Assembly (NCBI RefSeq): GCF_014695395.1
Contig: NZ_JACJOF010000027.1
Location: 124,001 to 188,000, forward strand
Direction of reading: 5' to 3'
DNA: 64,000 nt
Source: Nodosilinea sp. FACHB-131
GTDB taxonomy: Bacteria > Cyanobacteriota > Cyanobacteriia > Phormidesmidales > Phormidesmidaceae
Shown: piece by piece, positions 8,556 through 16,116 of the stretch
How the letters are laid out: each line of letters begins with the position of its first letter
Position numbering within the stretch: position 1 is the first letter of the stretch
Notes under the pieces: generated by a model
What the model was told of the DNA's origin: nothing
Seen by the model: the letters and a program-made list of their open reading frames with translations, nothing else
Databases searched by the model: none
Made by a program: the position numbers and the translations under genes

Positions 8556-8718
8556 GCCGCACATCTCTATGCTAAAAATCTGGGGATCAGCCCACAACCT
8601 TATCTAACTTTTCGTGTCTCTAACGCAATAGATGTATACAACCCCGGCCGTAAACCAGGGTCGGGCAGACCGCTGGTACCACTGTTAAAGTTGTTCATAC
8701 CCCCCGCACAGGTTAACC

Positions 8719-8931
8719 ATGGACAGTCGCGAGCTTGCCCAATTTATCGAAGCCAGAGATGGCATCTCTAAACCCTGGCTGCTAGTGCTGCTGCGCTTGA
8801 AAAAGCTGGAGGAGCGCAAAGATACCACTCCCCCTGAACTCTATATGGAAGAACTCCAGGCGCTGCACAAGGAGCTGATGGGCCTAGGAGAGTGGTGGGT
8901 TGGCAACGAAGATGAACTTTTTAACCCCTAG
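8719..8931 (+). CDS. Small conserved hypothetical protein
   Basis: 70 residues, soluble, predicted all-alpha, with a charged middle (LRLKKLEERKD) and an acidic C-terminus rich in Trp and Glu (GEWWVGNEDELFNP). It resembles small conserved cyanobacterial proteins but I do not recognise the family. The ATG at 8719 has no strong ribosome site. Composition and codon use match the neighbouring genes, which supports a real gene. Its position between divergent ppsA and an intergenic hairpin gives no functional clue. Confidence 0.6.
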   Translation: MDSRELAQFIEARDGISKPWLLVLLRLKKLEERKDTTPPELYMEELQALHKELMGLGEWWVGNEDELFNP

Positions 8932-8940
8932 GGAGTAGAG

Positions 8941-9029
8941 AGTTTTGAGTTTTAGGTTTTGAATTATGAGTTGGGGATGAACGTCTTACGGTGAGAACTA
9001 AAAATTCAAAACTCAACATCAAAATTCAT
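8941..9029. repeat. Long AT-rich intergenic hairpin repeat (class A)
   Basis: The left arm is built from words such as GTTTTGAGTTTTAGG and GTTTTGAATT (8941-8973). The right arm carries the complements AACTAAAAATTC, AAAACTCAAC and AAAATTCAT (8996-9029). The pairing is imperfect and can slide between registers. A repeat of the same type lies at 29764-29847. It starts 10 bases after the stop of the preceding gene, so it may act as a terminator or 3'-stabilising structure. Confidence 0.55.
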
Positions 9030-9075
9030 CAGCCCTCTACGCCTTAGACTGTTAAGAAGCGTTACAAATGATGTC

Positions 9076-9903
9076 GTGACCAATATTCTCTCCCGTCCGC
9101 GCCTGCGTCAGAGCGAGGCTCTGCCCCTACGGACCCTCTGGGTCGATATGCTCACCGTATTTTGGGGTGACTGGCTCGATTTGCGGGTGCGCATTCCCCA
9201 GGTGGCAGCATCGGGGCTCGTGTCACCGCTGATCTATATCTTGGCCTTTGGCTTGGGTCTGGGCAGCGCCATTGACCAGGTAACTACTCCCTCAGCGGGC
9301 GACAACTACCTAGAGTTTATTTTGCCGGGTATGGTGGCGCTGTCGTCGATGGTGATTAGCTTTGGTGGCACCACGTTTTCGATCTGCGGCGATCGCCTGT
9401 TCACCAAGACCTTTGAGGAAATGCTGCTCTACCCGGTGCACCCCCTAGCGCTGCACCTGGGCAAAATGCTGGCAGGCATCGTGCGCGGAATGATGACGGC
9501 AGGCTCGGTGATCCTGGTGGCGATTCTCTTCACCGGGCGGTTTTGGAGCTTTGTGAACCCGCTATTTTTGCTGCTGGTAGTGCTTAACTGCGCCGTGTTT
9601 GCCGGTTTGGGTGTCATTGTCGGACTTAACGTCAAATCCCTCGAAAGCGTAGGGCTGTTCAACAACTTTTTGATTGTGCCAATGTCGTTTTTGGGCGGCA
9701 CGTTTTTTGATCCCAGCACTCTGCCCGTGGCGCTGAAGGCGATCGTTTACCTGCTACCGCTGACCTACACAACGATCGGCCTGCGGGCGGCCGCCTACCA
9801 ACCCCTAGGCGAATTTCCCTGGTACTCGATCCCCATCTTGTTAGCGGTGGCCGGGGTGCTGGCGGCGATCGGAGCGCGTCAGTTCTCAACCCAGCAAGAT
9901 TAG
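9076..9903 (+). CDS. ABC-2 type transporter permease
   Basis: 275 residues with six predicted membrane segments and an ABC-2 permease architecture (NodJ/DrrB-like): an N-terminal cytosolic tail, TM1 around VSPLIYILAFGLGLG, and the family's conserved end with GLFNNFLIVPMSFLGGTFFDP followed by a short linker and LLPLTYTTIGLRAAAY. It would form the membrane channel of an ATP-driven exporter in the cytoplasmic membrane; drugs, polysaccharides or lipids are typical substrates. The partner ATPase is not adjacent and must be encoded elsewhere. The start is GTG 9076, because the nearby ATG codons at 9068 and 9071 meet a stop at once. Confidence 0.88.
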   Translation: MTNILSRPRLRQSEALPLRTLWVDMLTVFWGDWLDLRVRIPQVAASGLVSPLIYILAFGLGLGSAIDQVTTPSAGDNYLEFILPGMVALSSMVISFGGTTFSICGDRLFTKTFEEMLLYPVHPLALHLGKMLAGIVRGMMTAGSVILVAILFTGRFWSFVNPLFLLLVVLNCAVFAGLGVIVGLNVKSLESVGLFNNFLIVPMSFLGGTFFDPSTLPVALKAIVYLLPLTYTTIGLRAAAYQPLGEFPWYSIPILLAVAGVLAAIGARQFSTQQD

Positions 9904-9999
9904 CTTTTTCCACTAGATAGGTAAGGAATTGTGAGTAGGGTTAAGGTTTGAGGGATAGGGTGCAAGGAGTCATAAACCTCACATCTTAAAGGAGCCCTC

Positions 10000-10620
10000 A
10001 TGTATCGCCTTTACGACTATCCTCCCTCGGGCAACGGTTACAAAGTCAGGCTATTGCTGGCCCAACTGGCTGTGCCCTTTGAATACATTGAGCTGGATAT
10101 TCTCAAGGGCGAAACTCGCACTCCAGAATTCTTAGCCCAAAATCCCAACGGACGCATTCCGGTGCTGGAGATCGAGCCGGGGCGATACCTAGCTGAGTCC
10201 AACGCCATTCTGTTTTATCTGGCGCAAGGCACCCCCTTCTGGCCCACCGATCTACTGAGTCAGACCCAGGTCATGGGCTGGTTATTTTTTGAGCAGTATA
10301 GCCACGAACCCAACATTGCCACGCCACGGTTTTGGCTCTGCCACGTGCCTAGACTCAATGCCTATCAAGAGACTGCCCTGCCCTACAAGCAAGAGCAGGG
10401 CTACCAGGCACTAGCGGTGATGGAGCAGCACCTGGGGCAGCACGCCTTTTTTGTGGGCGAAAGTTACACTATTGCCGACATGGCGCTCTATGCTTACACC
10501 CACGTGGCCCATGAAGGCGGCTTTGAGCTAGATCGGTTTCCCCATGTGCGGCGCTGGCTGGCACAAATTGCGGCCCAGCCTAACCACGTGCTCATCACTC
10601 AAACGGCATTTGAGTTCTGA
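10000..10620 (+). CDS. Glutathione S-transferase family protein
   Basis: 206 residues with the two GST parts. The N-terminal thioredoxin-like domain (1-80) has a SGNGYKVRLLLAQL helix following the catalytic-site loop (Tyr2/Tyr5/Ser10 region), the cis-Pro strand NGRIPVLEI and the glutathione-binding ESNAILFYL. The helical C-terminal domain (about 90-200) has the N-capping-box segment YTIADMALYAY. It probably conjugates or reduces electrophiles with glutathione in the cytosol; the catalytic residue class cannot be fixed by eye. The ATG follows AAAGGAG with good spacing. It is downstream of the ABC permease by 96 bases on the same strand, but a shared transcript is unproven. Confidence 0.9.
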   Translation: MYRLYDYPPSGNGYKVRLLLAQLAVPFEYIELDILKGETRTPEFLAQNPNGRIPVLEIEPGRYLAESNAILFYLAQGTPFWPTDLLSQTQVMGWLFFEQYSHEPNIATPRFWLCHVPRLNAYQETALPYKQEQGYQALAVMEQHLGQHAFFVGESYTIADMALYAYTHVAHEGGFELDRFPHVRRWLAQIAAQPNHVLITQTAFEF

Positions 10621-10667
10621 TCTTTGGCAAGTCGTAGCGCTGCTAGTCGCGAAGGTGAGGGGCCTTC

Positions 10668-11441
10668 ATGAAAGATTTTCTTCTAGTGTTTTGGTCTTCA
10701 GCCTCCGGACAAGGGCATCCTCAACATGAAGAAGGTGGTGCATCTTCTTACCTTCAGTGTTGTTTGCCAATGCCGGAAATGCAACGAGCCGACAGACGTA
10801 CTTCATCCGACGATAATTCAATTCAGCACCCACATACAAAGCGGGCTGAGCCCACATCGACCGCAGAGCTTAGGCAAATTCTAAGCAATGTTCGATCGCA
10901 ACGGGATGAGGCGAAGAATCAGGTTGTTGACAAAGAGCGACAGCTAGAGGAAAGCCAGACGCTTTATCGGGAGCAAGAGGAAAAGCTGCAATCGACGATT
11001 GTTCTCTATCGGGAAACCCAAGAGCAGGCGAGTTCGTATCTGGCGCTTTATACCGACGAGAAAGCCAAGAGCAGCGAGCTTGAGGTCAAATATAACGAAG
11101 CTCACCAGGAGTCCCAAAACCACCTAGCGCGCTATAAGCAGATTGAGCAAGAGCTGAAAACAGAGCGGCGCTCCAAGGCGGGCATTAAAGGTTGGGAGAC
11201 CCGACGCAAGCGGGAAAATGAGCGACTGAAGCAGGAAATTGGCGAAATGGCGATCGTCCTTCGCGAGTCATTGACTAAGAAGGATCAGGCTATTAAGAGC
11301 TTGGAGGATGTAGCAACTCGGATGGATCGAATTCAGAAGCTGGTAGATTCAGTCGATAATGAGGCGGCCAACAATCCAGTCGGAATGCTGCAAAAGCTTC
11401 AGCGAGTATGGGTTGCGGTCAAGGAAATCCTGGCAGAGTAA
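10668..11441 (+). CDS. Coiled-coil protein of unknown function (first of a pair)
   Basis: 257 residues. From about residue 64 to 235 the sequence is a nearly uninterrupted charged heptad pattern (Glu, Gln, Lys, Arg, Leu), so it should form a long coiled coil. A basic break KAGIKGWETRRKRENERLK sits around 165-185. The first 35 residues are unlike the rest. The start at 10668 has a good GAGG site, but an in-frame ATG at 10770 (MPEMQRAD) could also be used. The second coiled-coil gene follows after 14 bases, so the two probably form an operon and may hetero-oligomerise. I do not recognise the family. Confidence 0.7.
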   Translation: MKDFLLVFWSSASGQGHPQHEEGGASSYLQCCLPMPEMQRADRRTSSDDNSIQHPHTKRAEPTSTAELRQILSNVRSQRDEAKNQVVDKERQLEESQTLYREQEEKLQSTIVLYRETQEQASSYLALYTDEKAKSSELEVKYNEAHQESQNHLARYKQIEQELKTERRSKAGIKGWETRRKRENERLKQEIGEMAIVLRESLTKKDQAIKSLEDVATRMDRIQKLVDSVDNEAANNPVGMLQKLQRVWVAVKEILAE

Positions 11442-11455
11442 GGAACAGGTAATCC

Positions 11456-11959
11456 ATGAGCAACGATTCAGCTTCAATAATTTCGGCTTCACAACCTGCG
11501 ACTTTGGGCGATCGCCTGCGTAATATTGCCCAGGAGTTACGGCAGGAAACAGATACACAGATTAAAGCTACCTCCCGAATCCTGGGTGCAGCTGCCCAGA
11601 TAGCTCAGAACCACGATCAGCTAATTAGTGAGGTGGTGGAGATGGTCGAGGAGGATTTAAGTCGAAGGGAGCAGAGCGAGAACCTAACTACATACAAAGT
11701 TTCGGATTTAAAGCAGGAATTCAAGACCCTCAAAGCCGCTAAGGATCATTTCGATATCAAAGCAAATAGCTGGGATTCTCTGGCGACAAAACTGAATGAG
11801 ACAAGCGGAATTCCTAGCAGCAGCGAAACTTGGATTCCGAATACTAACAACAGCCAAGTCTTGGAGCGGCTCGATGCGATCGAGCTGGAAATTAAGTCCC
11901 TTCAGGAAAGTATGGAGCAGGTGTTGGGACTGCTGCAGGAGATGACAAAGCAGAGCTAA
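11456..11959 (+). CDS. Helical/coiled-coil protein of unknown function (second of the pair)
   Basis: 167 residues, mostly alpha-helical: an N-terminal helical segment (residues 17-75, LGDRLRNIAQELRQET onward), a charged middle, a Ser/Asn-rich hinge around 120-135 and a C-terminal leucine heptad (LERLDAIELEIKSLQESMEQVLGLLQEM). There are no membrane segments or enzyme motifs. A ribosome site AAGGAAC precedes the ATG. It follows the larger coiled-coil gene closely, and codon use in both looks less GC-rich than in neighbouring housekeeping genes. A structural or adaptor role is the only inference possible. Confidence 0.68.
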   Translation: MSNDSASIISASQPATLGDRLRNIAQELRQETDTQIKATSRILGAAAQIAQNHDQLISEVVEMVEEDLSRREQSENLTTYKVSDLKQEFKTLKAAKDHFDIKANSWDSLATKLNETSGIPSSSETWIPNTNNSQVLERLDAIELEIKSLQESMEQVLGLLQEMTKQS

Positions 11960-12030
11960 GCGCCTTGCCTAAGTAATTCCTTGGCGTGATTGGCGCGTAA
12001 GGTTATTTATTCAGGCACTTACTTCTCTAG

Positions 12031-12420
12031 TTACTCTTTGGCTTTTAGGAGTGCTAGCGATCGCGAGAGCCGAGCCTGGGTCTGAATCATCAGCGGCCCA
12101 CTCAGCCGCAGCCGCGCCAAGATGAGAAATATCAGCCCCAGCAGCAGATCGACCCCAGCCACGGCCCCAACGGCCTGAAGCCAGCTCAGCCCTAAGGACT
12201 GGGCAAATACCACGCTGGCGACGATGCCGAGCACAACCGCTGTGGTAACTAGACCAATGCCGATGCCAAGCAGAATAAACCCGCTGAGCAGCCGACGGCT
12301 TTCGTAGTTAGCCTCTTGCACAGCCACATCAAGGTGGGTATCGACCAGCACCGTCATCAGACGCAGCAGCCGCCGAAAATAGCTTTCGATTTGGTCAAAG
12401 GCAGAGTCAGAGTTAGCCAC
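12031..12420 (-). CDS. Holin-superfamily III-like membrane protein
   Basis: 129 residues: an N-terminal amphipathic helix (FDQIESYFRRLLRLMTVLVDTHLD), two hydrophobic membrane segments (about 47-73 and 80-102) and a short cytosolic tail. This is the layout of the Phage_holin_3_6/YqjE-type family, whose members are common chromosomal membrane proteins despite the name. It is the last gene of a minus-strand unit; its ATG lies inside the end of the preceding gene (8-base overlap), so translation is probably coupled. The likely role is membrane or envelope stress related, by analogy with YqjE in enterobacteria. Confidence 0.72.
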   Translation of the reverse strand: MANSDSAFDQIESYFRRLLRLMTVLVDTHLDVAVQEANYESRRLLSGFILLGIGIGLVTTAVVLGIVASVVFAQSLGLSWLQAVGAVAGVDLLLGLIFLILARLRLSGPLMIQTQARLSRSLALLKAKE

Positions 12421-12928
12421 GCTTGCCCCCCAAGATCAGACCCAGCACAAAGCCAATGCCTAGAGCAATCAGCAGGCTTTGCCCCAGGTTGCCTCGGGCG
12501 CGTTTCTCAAGCTCGGGGAGCATTTCGGCCTTCAGCTCTTGAATTAGATTTTCGGTGCGCGATTCGAGGTCATCGAGCAGATTGTCAATGCTAGATTTAT
12601 CTACTTTCAGGGTCTCAGTAGCCTCTAGGACAGTGGATTTTAAGGCAGACGACACCCCACTGATAACAGCCTTGCGAGAGCCATTGCTCGAGGCCGGTGG
12701 CTCAACTTCGATCAGGCTAGCTAGCTCGTCTAGGTGGCGACGGGTGAGGGTTTGGGTGCGGTCAGTTTCGCCACTGATGTATGCCACAGCTAAATCTAGG
12801 TCGCCCTCCGTAGCCAGCAGGTTATCTTCAATCAGCTGGGGCCACTCGGCCAAAATGAGCGGCACCATTACCTCAAAGTGGTGCTCAAAAGCCTCTTGGG
12901 CAGGGGTTAGAGTGATGTGGCTGGCCAT
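12413..12928 (-). CDS. C-terminally membrane-anchored helical protein
   Basis: 171 residues from the chosen ATG at 12928, which has a strong AGGGGAG site 5-6 bases upstream; the frame could be extended to 12982 without such a site. The N-terminal half is soluble, with a small helical module (LTPAQEAFEHHFEVMVPLILAEWPQLIEDNLL and DLDLAVAYISGE). A long helix follows (about 95-145), then a C-terminal hydrophobic anchor (SLLIALGIGFVLGLILGG) as in ElaB/YgaM/YqjD (DUF883) proteins, which bind ribosomes or the envelope. It lies between DUF4126 and holin-like genes. That trio parallels the enterobacterial yqjD-yqjE arrangement. Confidence 0.68.
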   Translation of the reverse strand: MASHITLTPAQEAFEHHFEVMVPLILAEWPQLIEDNLLATEGDLDLAVAYISGETDRTQTLTRRHLDELASLIEVEPPASSNGSRKAVISGVSSALKSTVLEATETLKVDKSSIDNLLDDLESRTENLIQELKAEMLPELEKRARGNLGQSLLIALGIGFVLGLILGGKRG

Positions 12929-12985
12929 GGCGGCTCCCCTAGCGGTAGTTAATGTTGGGTGGGCTGGCGGTCGGTAATCCAAGGT

Positions 12986-13546
12986 TTAGTAAACCCGTCG
13001 CTGGCGAATCCGACGACGAAAGACTAGATATAGCAGCACACCCACTACCAGCAGTACCAAAATCGGTACCGCGATCGCCAGTACCGAAAGGATAGTCGAG
13101 CTGGCCAGCTCAGTCGTCGAAACCGCGATGTTGCCCACCGGGCCACCTGCCGCTGTGGAAGCCAGCCGGGCTAGGCCCGTAAACGCCTGGGTGCTGGTGG
13201 CGATACCGCCACCAGCAATCAGAGCCAGGCTCCACTGCAAGAAAGGGTTCATGTCGCCACCTGTGACGGCAGCGGTGAGGACAGTGCCTGCGATCGCCGC
13301 TGCTGGCAGCTCCACCGCATCCATCAAATTATCGACTACTGGCACAAAATAGATCAGCACCTCTAGAGCCGTAGCGGCCGCCAAGGCCAGAATTGCTGGG
13401 GTGGTAGCCATCCAAGCCATGTTGGGGGACAGGGTCAGATAGCCCTGCTGAGCGGCTACCCCCGCCACCAAAAACGGCACCAAAATTCTAAACCCGGCGG
13501 CGGTGCTGAGGCCAATGCCAATGGCAATGTGCAGCAGTACATCCAT
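12986..13546 (-). CDS. DUF4126 family membrane protein
   Basis: 186 residues with five or so hydrophobic segments. It has the family's N-terminal GIGLSTAAGFRILVPFLV, the conserved VPVVDNLMDAVELPAAAIAGTVLTAA, a glycine/threonine stretch GGGIATSTQAFTGLARLASTAAGGPVGN, and a C-terminal membrane helix ending in a basic tail (FRRRIRQRR). DUF4126 proteins are polytopic membrane proteins of unknown function in bacteria. It is the first gene of the minus-strand trio, 57 bases before the anchored helical protein. Confidence 0.82.
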   Translation of the reverse strand: MDVLLHIAIGIGLSTAAGFRILVPFLVAGVAAQQGYLTLSPNMAWMATTPAILALAAATALEVLIYFVPVVDNLMDAVELPAAAIAGTVLTAAVTGGDMNPFLQWSLALIAGGGIATSTQAFTGLARLASTAAGGPVGNIAVSTTELASSTILSVLAIAVPILVLLVVGVLLYLVFRRRIRQRRVY

Positions 13547-13654
13547 GTCTCCCCAGGGTTAACGCCAGTAAGCCCAGTGTATGGGGAGATTGCAAGAAAT
13601 GCGCTGGGTTAGCGCTAACTTTTGAGCGGGCTACTGTCCGACCTGCGGACCGGG

Positions 13655-14842
13655 TCAATCGTCTCCGACGGGGAGCACAGGCTCAACGGAATCCTGGCCT
13701 AGGGAAAACACCTGCCCATCAATAAACAATCGAGTAATGCCTTTCGCCTGGAGATAGGAACTGGTGGTTTGCAGCAGGCTGCCATCGGGCACCTTGACCA
13801 CCCGCTGGTTGCGGCGCGAAAAGCGCCGGGCCACATTGTGGTTTTCAAACACCGGCAGCGTGCGGGAATCGCCTTCTTCTTCAGGAATTTGGCCCAGTTC
13901 CGCGAAGGTGCGCAAGGGCAGCACAACCAGCTCCGACGAGGTGCGCTCCACAACGACGTAGCACAGGGGTGGCAGCGCCGCCGCCGTGAGAGGGAAGATT
14001 TCTAGGGTTTCGAGGTTAGCAGCAGCGCCGTTGCCGCTGTCCCAGGGGTAGACGTTATCGTCATCATCGCTGTCATCGTCATCGTCATAGTCGTCGTCAA
14101 GGCCAACGGTATCGTCATCCCAGTCGTCGTCTAGGGCCTCGGCAACGTCAAGGACTTCAGCCGGTTCGATTTCGGGGGCGGCGGCTTGAGCCTCAGCTAA
14201 GGCAGTCTGAGCCGACTTCAGCACGGGCCGGGCCGGTTTTTCTGGAGCCGGCTCTGGCAGCGAGAGCTGAGCGGGCTCAGGGTCTACGGTGGGCAAAGCT
14301 GCCATCGTCTCGGCAGGTGCGTCTACGACCTCGGGCACGTGCTCTGCTGCCGCCCGCGATCGCCGCTTACGCAGAGGCTTAGCCTCGCTGGCAGTCACCT
14401 CTTCTGCGATCGGCTCGGCTATGGGCAGGGGTGCGGGCTCAGTCGGCGCCGCCTCGGGCAGCACCTCAGTGGCTCTCTTGCTGCGAGGCTTGGTTTTGGG
14501 CTTAGGGGAAGGCTTTGCGTCTACGGCCGCGGGCTCTGCCTCAACTACAGCGGGTTCTGCCTCAACTACAGCAGAAATAGCAGGCTCTGCCTCAACCACA
14601 GCAGGAAGAGCGGGCTCTGCTGCGGCCACAGCGGTGTCTACAACGACTGTCTTATCGGTACCCCGCTTCTGCTGAATTAAGATGCTGTACTCGTCTTCAG
14701 GCAGACTGGCTTTGAGCAGTCGGCTAATGGTGCTGTTACTTACCCCGTAGCGTTCCGCTAGGGTTGATGTGGTCTCTTGGGGCTGGCGATACAGGCTCAA
14801 GATGGAAGTCTTGTCAGCCTCGGTCAGCTTTTTGGGTGCCAT
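13655..14842 (-). CDS. HTH protein with low-complexity acidic middle and conserved C-terminal domain
   Basis: 395 residues in three parts. Residues 1-50 are a helix-turn-helix of the transposase/CENP-B-like kind (TSTLAERYGVSNSTISRLLK). About 65-265 is Ala/Glu/Pro-rich, with near-repeats of VVEAEPA and a run of aspartates (DDDYDDDDDSDDDD). The last 130 residues are an ordered beta/alpha domain (LPPLCYVVVERTSSELVVLPLRTF to ITRLFIDGQVFSLG). No DDE catalytic domain or terminal repeats are seen, so it is not an active transposase. It may be a DNA-binding regulator or architectural protein. The membrane-protein gene upstream on the same strand ends 43 bases before its start. Confidence 0.75.
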   Translation of the reverse strand: MAPKKLTEADKTSILSLYRQPQETTSTLAERYGVSNSTISRLLKASLPEDEYSILIQQKRGTDKTVVVDTAVAAAEPALPAVVEAEPAISAVVEAEPAVVEAEPAAVDAKPSPKPKTKPRSKRATEVLPEAAPTEPAPLPIAEPIAEEVTASEAKPLRKRRSRAAAEHVPEVVDAPAETMAALPTVDPEPAQLSLPEPAPEKPARPVLKSAQTALAEAQAAAPEIEPAEVLDVAEALDDDWDDDTVGLDDDYDDDDDSDDDDNVYPWDSGNGAAANLETLEIFPLTAAALPPLCYVVVERTSSELVVLPLRTFAELGQIPEEEGDSRTLPVFENHNVARRFSRRNQRVVKVPDGSLLQTTSSYLQAKGITRLFIDGQVFSLGQDSVEPVLPVGDD

Positions 14843-14885
14843 GCCATGGGTTCCGTAACAATGCCATCTAACATTCTAGAGCGCC

Positions 14886-15896
14886 TTACCCCCGCCGCCG
14901 CCGCGGACTCCGCCGGGAATTTACAGAAACAGCATTCTCAACTACTGCTCCTAGGCCAAAAAACACTGCCGAAAACGTCCAGAAGACTTCCCACAGACTG
15001 CCTTCTACGTAGGTGTCCGTGCTGACGGCGTAGGCAAAAAACATATCGGCGATGTAAAGACAGAAAGCGGCGATCGCAATCAGCTTCCACGACTGGGAGT
15101 AGCGCCCGCCCCAAAAAGCCACCAGCAGTGTGCCGGCAATGATCAGCAGCACGATGTCGCCCATCTGATACAACAGGCTCATCACACCCTCCAGCGGTTC
15201 GAGTAGGCCGTTGAGCTGGAGCACCCAGCCGGGGGCTGATGAGGCTTCGGCCCCTGGCTCTGGCACCGTCGGGGGCACAACCTCCGGCGTGGCCGGAGGT
15301 GCTTCCTGGGCCAAATAGAATGCTGGGGCTGGGGCTGGGGGCACTACTGCCGCTTCCGCCGCCGTCAGGTTGACGAAAATCGTCAGCAAAATGCCGCCCA
15401 GCCCAATGCCCACCACGATCAGCCACTGGGAGAATTCCAAGTTTAGGCGTCGGGGCAGCACCGCCTTAAACATGCCTGCGGCTAGAAAAATGTAGCTAAA
15501 AATGTAAAAGAAATCGCCTAGGGATACCTCCGGGTCAAGCCCCCAGATGGTGCCCCAGAGAAAGAACAGGATGTTGCCCGCGGTATAGGACATCAGGCCA
15601 AGGCCAATCCAGAACCAGACGTTGCGGCCACTCACAATCTGAGTGCTGCGCCAGTTGCGAAAGCACAGTAGCGAGGCGAAGAAAAACGCGCCAATTTCTA
15701 GTAGGTTAATGCCCACCAAAAACCAGCTGGGTTGGGCACCATCTTCCCCAGGAGCAGTAAATAGCAGAAAAAACAGTAGGGTAGCCACGCCCCAAGCGAT
15801 GCAAGCCCCCACCAACAGCGGGGTAGACGAAGAACTAGCAGATGACGGGGTTGATGACTTGCTCAAGGGTTCACTCCTAACGGAACTCAACGGCAC
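14886..15896 (-). CDS. Polytopic membrane protein of unknown function
   Basis: 336 residues with about eight hydrophobic segments, a Ser-rich N-terminal tail (1-27) and a Pro/Ala/Glu-rich loop at about 180-215 (VVPPAPAPAFYLAQEA region). It ends in a very basic tail (SRRSPRRRRG). The conserved-looking core includes GLMSYTAGNILFFLWG and SLGDFFYIFSYIFLAAGMFK, which recall the membrane sensor segments found in front of some signalling enzymes, but no output domain follows. It should sit in the cytoplasmic membrane. Co-directional with the HTH protein gene 43 bases downstream; the two may be co-expressed. I do not assign a family. Confidence 0.72.
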   Translation of the reverse strand: MPLSSVRSEPLSKSSTPSSASSSSTPLLVGACIAWGVATLLFFLLFTAPGEDGAQPSWFLVGINLLEIGAFFFASLLCFRNWRSTQIVSGRNVWFWIGLGLMSYTAGNILFFLWGTIWGLDPEVSLGDFFYIFSYIFLAAGMFKAVLPRRLNLEFSQWLIVVGIGLGGILLTIFVNLTAAEAAVVPPAPAPAFYLAQEAPPATPEVVPPTVPEPGAEASSAPGWVLQLNGLLEPLEGVMSLLYQMGDIVLLIIAGTLLVAFWGGRYSQSWKLIAIAAFCLYIADMFFAYAVSTDTYVEGSLWEVFWTFSAVFFGLGAVVENAVSVNSRRSPRRRRG

Positions 15897-16116
15897 CCAT
15901 GCCGACTAAAACACTGCGGCTGGCCCTAAGGGCAGGTCTTCGCCATCGCAGCGATTGGCTGATCTAGCACAGGGCCTAGCGCAACGCCTGAATTGTACCG
16001 ACTCACCACTGCCTTGAGCCGTCAGCCTGGCAGAATCGTCCTAATTAGTCGTGCAGAGCAATAATTCTTAAACTCCTGCGAGGTCGCCTGCGCCCAAGCC
16101 CGGAGGTGTTGCTCGC

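Noticed and set aside
12031..12420. Prophage lysis gene
   Set aside because: Holin-superfamily III proteins are common chromosomal membrane proteins, and no other phage genes lie nearby.
13655..14842. Insertion-sequence transposase
   Set aside because: Only the HTH head resembles transposases. No DDE domain, terminal inverted repeats or target duplication is visible.
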